Positions 9,439-18,428 of a stretch of 64,000 nucleotides of DNA are shown here, piece by piece (position 1 is the first letter of the stretch; every line of letters starts with the position of its first letter). The position numbers were made by a program, and so were the translations under genes. Source of the DNA: Sphingobacteriia bacterium (GTDB taxonomy: Bacteria > Bacteroidota > Bacteroidia > Chitinophagales > Chitinophagaceae); the NCBI GenBank assembly GCA_017304675.1, contig JAFKLS010000016.1, forward strand, positions 734,411-798,410. Direction: 5' to 3'. A model generated the notes under the pieces. That model was not told where the DNA came from and did not search any database. It was given only the letters and a program-made list of their open reading frames with translations.

Positions 9439-9671
9439 TTTTGATTCAAAGGATACAATCACCTACTCCAACATTTTTTAAGAAGCTGCGTAATATGGGG
9501 TTAGCGTTAACTGCTGTGGCCACTGTAATTGCAACAGCACCGGTGACTTTGCCTGCAGCAGTGATAACCTTTGCAGGTTATGCAGCAGTGGCAGGAGGAG
9601 TGATCAGTGCAGTGAGTCAGTTAACGACAAACAATGATCATTCAACAATACCGGGAGGAAAAGATGGATAA
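9435..9671 (+). CDS. Small hydrophobic protein, coupled to DUF5675
   Basis: 78 residues. After a basic start (MILIQRIQSPTPTFFKKLRNMG) come about 45 mostly hydrophobic Ala/Val-rich residues, enough for one or two membrane segments. It overlaps the DUF5675 gene upstream by 4 bp and the next small gene by 8 bp, so the three form one translational unit. A holin-like role is possible by position and size only. Confidence 0.7.
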   Translation: MILIQRIQSPTPTFFKKLRNMGLALTAVATVIATAPVTLPAAVITFAGYAAVAGGVISAVSQLTTNNDHSTIPGGKDG

Positions 9672-9849
9672 TGTAACGATTAAAGCAGGAACTACCGGAG
9701 GAACGTTGCTAGCTATTGCAGCGAATTTAAAAAGCGATGATGTAATAAAAACAATTGTACTCGGTAGTATAGGAGCAATAGTGAGTTTTTTTGTATCGCT
9801 TGCATTGAAGCTGTTGATGAAAAAGTTGAGAGAAGGAAGAAGCAAGTAG
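9664..9849 (+). CDS. Small single-pass membrane protein
   Basis: 61 residues from the ATG at 9664, preceded by a purine-rich gaggaaaag that can act as a ribosome binding site. Sequence features are a Gly-rich start (IKAGTTGGTLLAIAANL) and a membrane segment (IVLGSIGAIVSFFVSLALKLLM) ending in a basic tail (KKLREGRSK). It overlaps the previous gene by 8 bp. The arrangement resembles phage lysis cassettes, but no lytic role is shown. Confidence 0.7.
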   Translation: MDNVTIKAGTTGGTLLAIAANLKSDDVIKTIVLGSIGAIVSFFVSLALKLLMKKLREGRSK

Positions 9850-9890
9850 TGAGGAGTAAATAGCAAGTAGGAGGAAGAAAAGAAAACAGG

Positions 9891-9922
9891 AAAAAGTCAC
9901 CCCGAATGAGGGTGACTTTTTT
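9891..9922. terminator. Bidirectional terminator between convergent genes
   Basis: Stem aaaaagtcaccc / gggtgactttttt with a short loop, flanked by A- and T-tracts. It lies between the plus-strand small-protein cluster and the minus-strand DUF6943-like gene, whose stop codon it touches. Confidence 0.85.
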
Positions 9923-10349
9923 ATTGTGCTTGATTGAAGTATGAATGAATGAGTGCTTGCTGTAGTTTTTGTGTTGTAGCAATTTGTTGATGCAGATTTG
10001 TTTTTAACTGTTCTAATTTTGAAAGTGATTGTAAGACGGTTTGATATTTTTGCCAATGCTGCAGCATATATGGAGAAATAGAAGAAACAACAGATTGCAC
10101 ACCTGCAATATTGATAAACTGAATAACAGAACCCCGATGATGTACACGAAATTTACCGGCCTGATGTAAGCCATAACACAACCAATAATAAAACTCGAAA
10201 GCCTGTTGATTGCTGCAACGAGCAACAAAACAATTAACCCAGGGATTAAAAGAAGGTTGGCCTGCATTATTGCCTTTTGATAAGATATAAAATGTGAAAG
10301 GCGGTTGAACTGCTGCAGGATGATAGCAACGAATTTGCAATGGTAACAT
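9921..10349 (-). CDS. DUF6943-like conserved protein
   Basis: 142 residues. The core PSFNPWVNCFVARCSNQQAF followed by EFYYWLCYGLHQAGKFRVHHRGSVIQFI matches a Bacteroidetes family that I associate with DUF6943. The C-terminal third is a predicted coiled coil (VLQSLSKLEQLKTNLHQQIATTQKL). Function unknown. Its start lies next to the long non-coding tract from about 10440. Confidence 0.65.
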   Translation of the reverse strand: MLPLQIRCYHPAAVQPPFTFYILSKGNNAGQPSFNPWVNCFVARCSNQQAFEFYYWLCYGLHQAGKFRVHHRGSVIQFINIAGVQSVVSSISPYMLQHWQKYQTVLQSLSKLEQLKTNLHQQIATTQKLQQALIHSYFNQAQ

Positions 10350-10439
10350 AATACATATGCGCTGTTTTTATTAACGACACAAGATGCCATTAGGACAGCG
10401 ATAGGCAGTAACCATGCGTGTGTTGGGTATGAAAAGCAA

Positions 10440-11790
10440 GGTTGGTGCACAAAAAATACTACCTGTAATGAGCGATACTTTGGCGAAGCAAAAGCGAAAT
10501 GAAGGGTGGAGATTTTTTTGCAAGCACTAACCAGCGAGTGAAATACAATGGAACGAAGGCCTTGCTGAATAATAGGAGCATAACTTGCCGCCTCGCTGTA
10601 CGTGGTTTAAAAATTACCTCATTCAACAATTGCTTAAATTAACCTGTACTTATGTGCCTTACTTAATTGAATGAATTATATCAATCATCTGTTTAATCAA
10701 TTCAAGTAAATGCACTGCAATTAATAACTTGATTTCAAGACTTAATTTTTGTTTTTGATGTTTGGGCATAATATGCTGTTTTTTCAGCATCCTGCTCAAA
10801 GGGGAAGGCGGCTTCCCAAATCTGATCATTTGGTTTGGAATGGGAAAGGACAAGCTATGATCGGCTCTCAAGTGCCGGTTTGATGCAGTTGATTAGTGAT
10901 TAAAGATGCACCGGCTAAACATGGTCAAGTGATGATAGTAGGGGGAAGTCGAGCCATGTGATCAGCAAGAAGGTAAAACAGCCCTGAGCCAAAAGAAGCA
11001 ATGCCGTGCCGAAAACTTGGAGGCACTGTAGCGTAGAAGCATAGCGAGCCGTGTAGGCACAGGAGAGAGGAACGAACGGAAGTGCCATCGAGCCCCCACG
11101 TAGGGGCTGGACAGAAAAGTGCCGACTAAAAGGAGGCACGATGGACAGCTCCATAGGAGGCCGCCGAAGTACATTTCCCCAGAGGGTACGGAGGCAGCAG
11201 AACTATGCAAGTGAACCTTAGCGATGCTATGCGAAATGAGGTACGAATAAGCATTAGCAATCGCAAGGTGAAGGCAGCCGCAGTGGGGCTGACGGCGAGA
11301 AAAATTATGGGCAGCGGGTGAACTTTTATGCTACTGAGAGAATGAATTATGAGTGGAGCAAATGAAACCCAGTGAGTATCGAACGGGTGAATGCAGCGAA
11401 ACGAATAATTAATTGAATGAACGAAGTTGCATAAAAGGGCATAGTAGCTGCCGTGAGGAATGAGGAGGAACTGCAAGCAGCATGACAAACTGCGAAGAGT
11501 AGCGGAGCACCCAAAGGGAATTGCAGGTGAGCAATACCATAGAAGTGTAATTATAAGTGTATTGCTGCTGCTGCAATGGTTTGGCGTGATGCTATGCGGA
11601 CGACGAAGAACGAACACCTTTTTACCGGCAGGGTGGGTTTGTGCGGAGGGAAAGGAAGCGGAGCAGAAAAATATTGATTGCGACAGAGGAGCAATGAATA
11701 TTGTGCGAGCCGAAGGTTGCCGACTGAATGCAGCGAACAGGTGGTGGTGTGGTGAGCTGAATGAAGGAGGCTAGCTGAGGCGGGGGGTCG
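10440..11790 (+). ncRNA. Candidate very large structured RNA (about 1.2-1.35 kb)
   Basis: A gene-free tract, visibly GC- and purine-richer than its AT-rich surroundings. Translations on both strands are implausible (for example a Leu/Ser/His-rich minus frame at 11126-11617). The plus strand folds into many local helices: 10802-10817 (gggaag/cttccc), 10919-10959 (acatgg/ccatgt), paired gtgcc/ggcac hairpins near 11006 and 11119, 11091-11107 (agcccc/ggggct), 11221-11264 (gcgat..gct/agc..atcgc), 11520-11577 (attgcag + agcaatac with gtattgct + ctgcaat) and 11670-11702 (aatatt.attgc/gcaat.aatatt). A long-range helix can close the domain: ccgcctcgct (10588-10597) with agc-t-gaggcgg (11773-11783). 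The size, ornate folding and mobile-element setting recall the GOLLD and ROOL giant RNAs, but I see no motif proving membership. Exact ends are uncertain. An AT-rich insert (10600-10780) contains a weak minus-strand small frame. Confidence 0.6.
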
Positions 11791-11910
11791 GCATTTATTG
11801 GTTTTATCAGATGAATAAAGAATCAAAACGTACAAGAGTGCGACGCAACGATGTTGCTATAATAATACAGCAGAAAAAATATATATCATTGTATATTAAT
11901 TACGTTGTTT

Positions 11911-13917
11911 ATGAATATCGATACCCCTGCTCAAAATGATTTATTAAACAGAAAAGATTTTGCTATTAGAATTGCAAAAGGTATTTGGGAAACATCATTA
12001 AGAGAAACAGACGGTTTTGTTATTGGAGTTACTGGGAGATGGGGAAGTGGTAAATCAACGCTTTTAACATATATAAAAGAACATCTTAGCAAGTCAGATT
12101 CTGACTCAAAGAATTCTTCCATTTTGGTTGATTTTAATCCATGGATGTTTTCAGAAGAAGAGAACATTAAAAAAGGGTTCCTGAAATCATTTCTTTTCGA
12201 AATTAAGCCAGAATTAAAGAAAAAGAAAACAAAGCAAACATGGTGGCTTACTGTATGTAGTTTCTTTAAAAAGTCCGAAATAATAAATGTACCTGGTGGA
12301 GAAATAAGTAAGGATATTATTAATCTATTTTTGAAATACATTGAGCAAGATACGTCAACTTATTATAAAGCTTCAATAGACAAAATATTACTTAAATCCA
12401 ACAAGAAAATTTTTGTAATTATTGATGATATTGATAGGCTTTATCCAAAACAGGTTTTTGAAATATTACAAGTGCTGAAACTCACAGGAAATTTTAAAAA
12501 CGTGTTTTATATAGTTGCTTTTGATAGAGAGGCTGTAGAATTGAGTATAGAAACACAATTTAAAGATTACGGGAAAAAATATTTGGAAAAAATTATACAA
12601 GCTGATTTTGTTATTCCGGAGGTTTCTGATGAGAAGATAGAAAAAATTTTCTTCAATCAATTGAATGAACTTTTTAAAAATTTAGAGATTCAATTCAATT
12701 CTTCCAAACTTTCATCACTTTGGCTACACAAAGGGTTAAAGTATTATTTTAAAACGTTGAGGGAAATTTATCGATTTATTAATTCAATCCAGTTTACATT
12801 GCCTCATATTGCAGATGATATTTACATCAGCGATTTTATTGTTATCGAAACACTAAGGCTGTACGAATTTGAGGTTTATCAACTCATTTATAATGTCGTT
12901 AGCCTGCAAATCGCAACATACTCTATGAGTGGCAATTTTGATAGTGAATTAATAGATAAACCAGAAGCCAAAAACTTAGTAAAGTATTTATTTAGCAATA
13001 TACATGATGAGGAAGAAAAAAATGCAAAGCGATTAAAGGATCCTCAATATTTTTCTCGATATTTCACATTGCAAGTAAATGCTAGCGATATTACGGAAAA
13101 AGAGTTTGCAACTTTTTTTGAATCCCCAAATAAACAAGACGTTTTACATAATATTTTAGGTTTTGGCAGATTAGATAATTTACTTGTTAGATTAAATGAT
13201 GATCAAATTCTAAGCAGTTACTCTAATTGGAATTTTCACTTAGTACGTGATTTATATACTTTTTTAAATAATCAAGCTGAAGATTTTGATGGAAAAATAA
13301 CTCGATTTGCTGATGCAATAATTAATTTATTATCTGTTAAACAGAAAGAACGGAATCAATATTTTAATGAATTTATCGAGTTGTTGTATAGTGAAAGTTT
13401 AAGCTCGTTTAAGCCCCTTGTGATTTATTTTTATCATTTTATGGTATTAGATAAAGAGTCAAATACAGGATTTTCTGGAAATTCCTCCTCATTTAGACAA
13501 TTCTATTTATATCAGCATGACTTACTTAAAAGTAGATATTATGACTTTTTGAAGAGAGGTGAAAGTTTTTATCTTGGGGGGGCTATACATAGGCCATCAA
13601 GTTATTTTACAATGCTGTTCATATATGATTATGCTAGGTTTTTTAAAAAAGAATATATGGCTTTTCTTTCGCCATTATTATCAAATCGTAATAGCTTAAT
13701 TTTTTTTATCAAAAATGTCGTAGTAATTAACGCAAATGACAATAAAGCTTTTGAATTAGATACTAAAAAAATAAAGCATTATTTGCCTGAAGTGTATTTT
13801 GATAAGTTTATTGAGAAGCTTAGAATCATGGATATTACAAATTTGAATGAAGACGAAAAAGGTTGGAGAGATTTTATATTAGCTAAGGTTGAAGAAAAAA
13901 ATAAAAGCGATAATTAA
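11911..13917 (+). CDS. KAP-family P-loop NTPase
   Basis: 668 residues from ATG 11911; a TTG two codons earlier is also possible. Walker A is GRWGSGKST (about residues 42-50), preceded by IAKGIWETSLRETDGFVIGVTG. The strand ILVDFNPWMFS after it and Walker B IFVIIDDIDRLYP (about residues 167-179) are diagnostic of KAP NTPases. The C-terminal half is alpha-helical with no recognisable effector domain. KAP proteins occur in bacterial conflict systems, often membrane-linked, though I see no clear transmembrane pair here. It converges on a PIN-like/HEPN-like pair. An anti-phage role is inference. Confidence 0.88.
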   Translation: MNIDTPAQNDLLNRKDFAIRIAKGIWETSLRETDGFVIGVTGRWGSGKSTLLTYIKEHLSKSDSDSKNSSILVDFNPWMFSEEENIKKGFLKSFLFEIKPELKKKKTKQTWWLTVCSFFKKSEIINVPGGEISKDIINLFLKYIEQDTSTYYKASIDKILLKSNKKIFVIIDDIDRLYPKQVFEILQVLKLTGNFKNVFYIVAFDREAVELSIETQFKDYGKKYLEKIIQADFVIPEVSDEKIEKIFFNQLNELFKNLEIQFNSSKLSSLWLHKGLKYYFKTLREIYRFINSIQFTLPHIADDIYISDFIVIETLRLYEFEVYQLIYNVVSLQIATYSMSGNFDSELIDKPEAKNLVKYLFSNIHDEEEKNAKRLKDPQYFSRYFTLQVNASDITEKEFATFFESPNKQDVLHNILGFGRLDNLLVRLNDDQILSSYSNWNFHLVRDLYTFLNNQAEDFDGKITRFADAIINLLSVKQKERNQYFNEFIELLYSESLSSFKPLVIYFYHFMVLDKESNTGFSGNSSSFRQFYLYQHDLLKSRYYDFLKRGESFYLGGAIHRPSSYFTMLFIYDYARFFKKEYMAFLSPLLSNRNSLIFFIKNVVVINANDNKAFELDTKKIKHYLPEVYFDKFIEKLRIMDITNLNEDEKGWRDFILAKVEEKNKSDN

Positions 13918-14028
13918 ATACAAAAATATTGGAGGCGGCGGAATTAGTGTCTCATGCTCAGGGTATTTGATTTTCATTATTTAGTCAAATCAATTTGGTG
14001 TTGCATGGTACGATTGTTTGATGCTTCA

Positions 14029-15465
14029 TTACTTTTCCAAATTTATAGTGAGCGTTAATCCAAATGGTGCATCACACATTCGTAATCTAACTAAAGTATT
14101 TTGTATTAGCCAGGTTCGTCCTTTCCACTCATCTTTCATTAATTCATCATTTTCAGTTTCAGTTTTGTATTCAAATCTGTTGTAGTGGTCTACTCCAAAT
14201 TGTCGAACGATTTTATTTGTAAGCGTTTCAATTTCTTTGAAAAAATAAAATGAGGAATAATTTTTACTGTTTTTGTAAAGAAAAATGCAAGCTGAATGGT
14301 CTGCATTATGAGTTACTTGAAGACGATTAAAATATTCTAATACATAATGATCAATCTTGTATATGTCAACTGGATTGAATTCGTCATCGTGTTGATTAGT
14401 TATTACAAATGAAGAATTTAAAATTTCTGATATAACTTTAATTAATGGCTTCTCTGATGAAGAATTTAAAACTATTTTCTCATAAAGTTGACTGTTAAAT
14501 TCTTGACTTTTGCAAACGACAGTTTTAATATTAAAATGATCATAAATAACTTTTGCTTTATGATAAGTGTTATCATCATCAGTTACAAAAAAGTCGCAAT
14601 GGGCACCATAATAAGCATGAAATGCATCTTGAAGCAAATTCTTAAAATGACTGTCTCTGTAGTAGCCTAAAAAATCTAATATAATATAATGGTTTGTAAA
14701 AGAGTCGAAGCGTGATGGTTCTTTGTCTTTGAAATAATTTTTAAGATTTTCACTTGCAAATTCTTGAAAACTTTTTTTGAAAGCACTATTTTCTAAGTTT
14801 TTGCTGATATCATCAATTGGATTTTCACTTTGCGTATAATCGTGCGATAGTTTTAATTCGTCTAACGAAACATTCCGAATGTTGCGATATGTTTTTGGGT
14901 TTGAGTTATATTGTGATAATAACTTAAAGGTATCGTTTAATAAATTATAGTAAGAACTATTCGTAGCAGTTTGTTGAAAAGCATCTTTAAAAGATTGATA
15001 TTTCGAATTTATGTTCTGAAAAATAGTTGTATCAATATCGGCGGGTAAAGTTTTTAAAAGGTCGAAAAAAGAATTAGTAAGACCGTCGAATTCAGTTACC
15101 TTTAAAGATGAAAATAAGTTTTCAAAATTTCCAGTCATCAAAGTGTCACTATCCAAAAGCTGCTCGAAATAATCTTTGATACTGTACCTATCGGGATAAG
15201 TTTTTTGTTCTTTATAATCATAGATTATGCATAGATTGTTAGTGAGTTCCTCTAAATATTGCAGGTCTTCAAGTGTTTTTTGTTTCCCTTTTTCAGATTG
15301 TTTATAGCTAGTAATTAAATCAGTCAAATGGGCAGAAGTATAAGGGACTAAAAGATCTTCTTTATGTTTTGAAAGATTTTGATTTAAGGTAATGTAAGGT
15401 TCATTGCTCGTTTTGAGGTTTTTTAAATAAGAAAATATATTCCAGTCGAGATAAACTCTTACCAT
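14029..15465 (-). CDS. Large protein with PIN-like nuclease features
   Basis: 478 residues. The N-terminal VRVYLDWNIFSYLKN has the first PIN-type strand with an acidic residue (Asp7). Late in the protein, AHCDFFVTDDDNTYHKAKVIYDHF resembles the last PIN motif (strand followed by D-D and a helix). Between them lies a long helical insertion. PIN domains are metal-dependent RNases of toxins and RNA-processing enzymes. The gene follows a HEPN-like gene by 43 bp on the same strand, so they are probably one operon. Low sequence conservation makes the assignment tentative. Confidence 0.55.
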   Translation of the reverse strand: MVRVYLDWNIFSYLKNLKTSNEPYITLNQNLSKHKEDLLVPYTSAHLTDLITSYKQSEKGKQKTLEDLQYLEELTNNLCIIYDYKEQKTYPDRYSIKDYFEQLLDSDTLMTGNFENLFSSLKVTEFDGLTNSFFDLLKTLPADIDTTIFQNINSKYQSFKDAFQQTATNSSYYNLLNDTFKLLSQYNSNPKTYRNIRNVSLDELKLSHDYTQSENPIDDISKNLENSAFKKSFQEFASENLKNYFKDKEPSRFDSFTNHYIILDFLGYYRDSHFKNLLQDAFHAYYGAHCDFFVTDDDNTYHKAKVIYDHFNIKTVVCKSQEFNSQLYEKIVLNSSSEKPLIKVISEILNSSFVITNQHDDEFNPVDIYKIDHYVLEYFNRLQVTHNADHSACIFLYKNSKNYSSFYFFKEIETLTNKIVRQFGVDHYNRFEYKTETENDELMKDEWKGRTWLIQNTLVRLRMCDAPFGLTLTINLEK

Positions 15466-15508
15466 TTTATGACGCTTTTAATATAGCAGCTGCTTTGCTT
15501 TTACTGTT

Positions 15509-16060
15509 TTAGGCTGGTTGTTTTTCAGAATTACTTTGTCCAGCTTTCAATTTTATAAGTTGGTTATGGATGTCTATTATTTCACTTACTATAGGTTCGA
15601 TTTCATATGTCAAGTCAAGTATTTTAAATGTTTTTTTATCGATAAAATATGCACGAAAGAAAAATACAGATTTGTCCACTATTTCATCGCCAACGTATAT
15701 TGGAATAATTGTCCCAGCACGAATAGTTGAGCAAAAAATGTCCAATTTTTCGTCAAAATGTTCAATGGAGTTTCTAACGTCGCGATTTTTGAGATAGCTA
15801 TATTCTTTAATGTCTAATTTTTGCCTTAGCCATTGGCTTCTTGATTTGTGAATACTATTTTTAGAAATTGACCAAAAATAACGAGATAAAGCAGCTGCCT
15901 GATTTATTATATTTTGTGCATTATCGATAATTACTTGATTTTTTGTATTGTCCACTTCATTTAATAAGAAATTTAGTCTATAAATGCTATCAATTGCAGA
16001 ATTTGTTATTGTTAACAAACTTTCAAGATAGAAGATTTGATACGGTTTATGAATCATCAA
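15509..16060 (-). CDS. HEPN-like helical protein upstream of the PIN-like gene
   Basis: 183 residues, mostly helical. It contains NRDVRNSIEHFDEKLD, in which R-N-S-I-E-H fits the R-X4-6-H catalytic motif of HEPN RNases with the common Asn after Arg. Typical HEPN proteins are small helical bundles acting as RNases or as partners of nucleotidyltransferases. Operon order is HEPN-like, then PIN-like. Whether it is the toxic or the controlling member cannot be told. The motif match alone could be chance. Confidence 0.5.
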   Translation of the reverse strand: MMIHKPYQIFYLESLLTITNSAIDSIYRLNFLLNEVDNTKNQVIIDNAQNIINQAAALSRYFWSISKNSIHKSRSQWLRQKLDIKEYSYLKNRDVRNSIEHFDEKLDIFCSTIRAGTIIPIYVGDEIVDKSVFFFRAYFIDKKTFKILDLTYEIEPIVSEIIDIHNQLIKLKAGQSNSEKQPA

Positions 16061-16139
16061 TGTTTTATTAGATTAGAGGCACTTCTCAAATATACACAAT
16101 ACAAATAAATGTCCTTTTTGCATAAAGTATAGAAGATAT

Positions 16140-16583
16140 TTACCCTTGCAGCAGTTTTACTTTTCCGAGATTTATCTTGTCAAAGAGGGTTTCGTTGGAT
16201 TTGGTGTCGTACATGAAGGGGAGGAACATTTGTAGTGGTTTTGCTTGGCCTAATAAAATCATGGAGCATTGTACTTCCGTCCAATCGGATAAGATTTTCC
16301 ATGCAGTTCGGCTGGCCTGCTGTTGTATTTGTGCTTTTGTATCGGGTCTTGGTCGTTTTACATCTTGCCAAAGTATGATAAAACATTCTTCTACCTGAGC
16401 TGCTAAATGAAACGGTATTGTTTGTTGCAGTTGTTTATCGAACAACAAAAATGTAATGCCAGTACAAATTTTTTCTACATATTGTTTGTTGATGTTGGTT
16501 GCTCCGATCTCTACTAGCATTTCTTCAATTTTTAACATTGAGCGTGATGCATCTACCGATGAGGTGTAATTTTTAATGTTCAT
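16140..16583 (-). CDS. Conserved hypothetical protein of Bacteroidetes mobile elements
   Basis: 147 residues. It begins MNIKNYTSSVDASRSMLKIEEMLVEIGATNI and contains FHLAAQVEECFIILWQDVKRP and RTAWKILSDWTEVQCSMILLGQA, a pattern I recognise from Bacteroidetes phage and element proteins of unknown function. No export signal or known catalytic motif. It lies upstream of the HEPN/PIN pair and downstream of the replication-like genes on the same strand. Confidence 0.65.
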   Translation of the reverse strand: MNIKNYTSSVDASRSMLKIEEMLVEIGATNINKQYVEKICTGITFLLFDKQLQQTIPFHLAAQVEECFIILWQDVKRPRPDTKAQIQQQASRTAWKILSDWTEVQCSMILLGQAKPLQMFLPFMYDTKSNETLFDKINLGKVKLLQG

Positions 16584-16704
16584 GTTTGTTTAATTATGAA
16601 TTAAGAATTATGAATTATGGGTTTTGCTTATCAGTTGATTTTGTGTTTTTTAAATACTGCAGCACTGCAACACGTTTTGCAAGTGCAGTGAGTTTGGGTT
16701 CGTC

Positions 16705-17313
16705 TTATGCTAACAACATTGTATTTTCTTCTTTGCCCAAATAGCATTGCAGTAATCTTATTTCGGAATATTGATTGGTGCCTTCCAGTTGATTTACCCG
16801 GTATTGTATTGTTTCGTTTTTAATTGCTTCTGTTAACTGTAATTGCAAATGATCGAAATGTTCTGTTGTAATAAATTTTGTAATGGGAGACCTTTGCAAA
16901 AAAATTTCATAGAGGTACTGCAGTTCTGTTTCAATATTTCTTTCTTTCGGTTGTTGTTTATTGTGTGTTGTTGTATTGAGCATCCATTTGTGTGCTACTG
17001 CCTGCCAATTGGTAATAGGAGCTTTGTCTGTAAGCATCCATGATTTGCCTTGGTTGTAGTAAAAGAATTTCTTTGCTTCAGCAAGAGAATAATTGTTTTG
17101 CTGAAAGAATGATTCAACTTCATTCAGTGTTGGTATGTGTACCGATTTTGGGACAATGCTCGGCATTTGTTTTCTTTCTTCTTTTTTATTGATTTTCTCA
17201 AAATTTTTCGTGGGTGTTTTTTCTACACAGTTTTTATGTTTACAGTTTTGTTTTATAATGCGTACCGAATTTGAGACCGTATCGGTATCATTATCGGTAC
17301 TTGTATGAGTCAT
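16705..17313 (-). CDS. Replication-accessory-like protein (DnaD-type C-terminal segment)
   Basis: 202 residues. A disordered Thr/Asn/Lys-rich N-terminus is followed by PTLNEVESFFQQNNYSLAEA and KKFFYYNQGKSWMLTDKAPI then NWQAVAHKWMLN. This resembles the conserved helix pair of phage and plasmid DnaD/replication proteins (EVxxFF...AxxFFxYxxxxGW...NWxxAxxxWM). The stop of the upstream gene overlaps its ATG by 4 bp. Together they may form the element's replication unit (inference). Confidence 0.6.
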   Translation of the reverse strand: MTHTSTDNDTDTVSNSVRIIKQNCKHKNCVEKTPTKNFEKINKKEERKQMPSIVPKSVHIPTLNEVESFFQQNNYSLAEAKKFFYYNQGKSWMLTDKAPITNWQAVAHKWMLNTTTHNKQQPKERNIETELQYLYEIFLQRSPITKFITTEHFDHLQLQLTEAIKNETIQYRVNQLEGTNQYSEIRLLQCYLGKEENTMLLA

Positions 17314-17699
17314 TTTTGGGACATGTTTCGTATCAATATCGGTACCCGACTTTTCTGCTGTTTTTGATTGAATAAATCGAGTTGTTCATAACTAGATTGT
17401 CGCTCTTTAATGTCTAATCGTATTACACTGAATTTTACAGGTTGAAATTTTGATGTGGCAGGGTGGTAGATGATGTAGTTTGCCTGATGCAATTCCTTTA
17501 TGCATTTGTGATAAGTATTCTTGGAACCTATTTTGCTTATCTGCATAATGTTTTCTCTATACACCGGGAATGGATTTTGGAAGCGATTAAAATTCCAATA
17601 TTGAAAGAGTGCTAAATAGAGGCTCACATGAGAACATGTAAGCCGATTATCACTACGAACCGCTGAAAAGAAGGCATTCAGGTGCCTTATATAATTCAT
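17310..17699 (-). CDS. Winged-helix replication-initiator-like protein
   Basis: 129 residues: YIRHLNAFFSAVRSDNRLT, SHVSLYLALFQYWNFNRFQNP, then ISKIGSKNTYHKCIKELHQANYI. This is a winged-HTH pattern common in Bacteroidetes elements and usually annotated as a regulator or replication protein. It is translationally coupled to the next gene (ATGA overlap). It could be a DNA-binding initiator or a regulator. Confidence 0.6.
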   Translation of the reverse strand: MNYIRHLNAFFSAVRSDNRLTCSHVSLYLALFQYWNFNRFQNPFPVYRENIMQISKIGSKNTYHKCIKELHQANYIIYHPATSKFQPVKFSVIRLDIKERQSSYEQLDLFNQKQQKSRVPILIRNMSQK

Positions 17700-17906
17700 A
17701 CACTTACTTTTTGGGGTTTGATAAAAAGAGAAGTGTATTTGTGTTATTGAAAAAATGCGGAAACAACTGCAATAATTTTTTAGCCTTTTTTCTTTTCAGT
17801 TTTTCGATTGAAGAAATCTTTGGCTTGTTGTTATTACATTGTTTACTGGTATGCGTTCTACCTCTATAAATTTTTTGGCGGTATTGCATAAAAATTTATT
17901 TGAGCG

Positions 17907-18188
17907 TTATTTATTTCTTGCTGTTTTGTTTTGCCCTTGCATGAGTTTGGCAATATCCTCGTAAGCGTAAAACATTAGTCCGCCGACTTTACTTGCCTTG
18001 AGTGTGCCGTTGATGTGAAGTGTTTGTAATGTACCTCTGGAGATACCGAGCATTTGACGAACCTCATAAGACTTGAGCCATTGTTTTACCGGCTGTGCGG
18101 ATGGAGATTTGAGAAGTTGTTTTAGTTCGTTGAATAAATCTGCTTTGAACTGCTGAAGATCTTCTTTGGTAACGATTTCGATTGCCAT
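17907..18188 (-). CDS. Helix-turn-helix excisionase-like protein
   Basis: 93 residues. The C-terminal half KQWLKSYEVRQMLGISRGTL plus KASKVGGLMFYAYEDIAKLM is a MerR-like HTH_17 domain of the kind seen in excisionases and in regulators of CTnDOT-like elements. The N-terminal part is helical. It lies upstream of the replication-like genes in the same direction, so it probably controls excision or early element genes. Confidence 0.75.
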   Translation of the reverse strand: MAIEIVTKEDLQQFKADLFNELKQLLKSPSAQPVKQWLKSYEVRQMLGISRGTLQTLHINGTLKASKVGGLMFYAYEDIAKLMQGQNKTARNK

Positions 18189-18428
18189 GTGATTTTATTT
18201 TGTTGATGGCAAAAAGAAATATTACTGGAAAGTAAGACAAGTGGTGAGGGGTGGTACCACCCCTTATGGAATTATAAATTAAGAATTAAAAATTATGAAT
18301 GAAAGAGGATATGTAAATGTGTAAATGGGTGAATGTGCAAATGAAGAATGAATGAGAGAATGTGGAAGTATTAGAAAAATATTTAGTTTAGCAATTCTCT
18401 TGTTATAAAAAGTTTGTTCTTTTTGGAT

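Noticed and set aside
9713..10056. Minus-strand frames opposite the small membrane-protein gene
   Set aside because: They run through the terminator and overlap better supported genes in other frames.
10659..10871. Minus-strand small frame ending KQMIDIIHSIK
   Set aside because: The last 35 residues could form an amphipathic helix, but there is no clear start signal or homologue known to me, and part of it overlaps RNA hairpins. Kept as a doubtful possibility only.
11126..11617. Minus-strand frame of 163 codons within the RNA candidate
   Set aside because: Composition (Leu/Ser/His/Pro-rich, no motif) is what a translated structured RNA gives. Strong hairpins run through it and no neighbour supports it.
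11460..11774. Plus-strand frame of 104 codons within the RNA candidate
   Set aside because: Trp/Arg/Cys-rich, no family, and it spans the two strongest hairpins.
17704..17889. 61-codon minus-strand frame upstream of the winged-helix gene
   Set aside because: Lys/Asn-rich low-complexity, no motif; it probably lies in a leader region.
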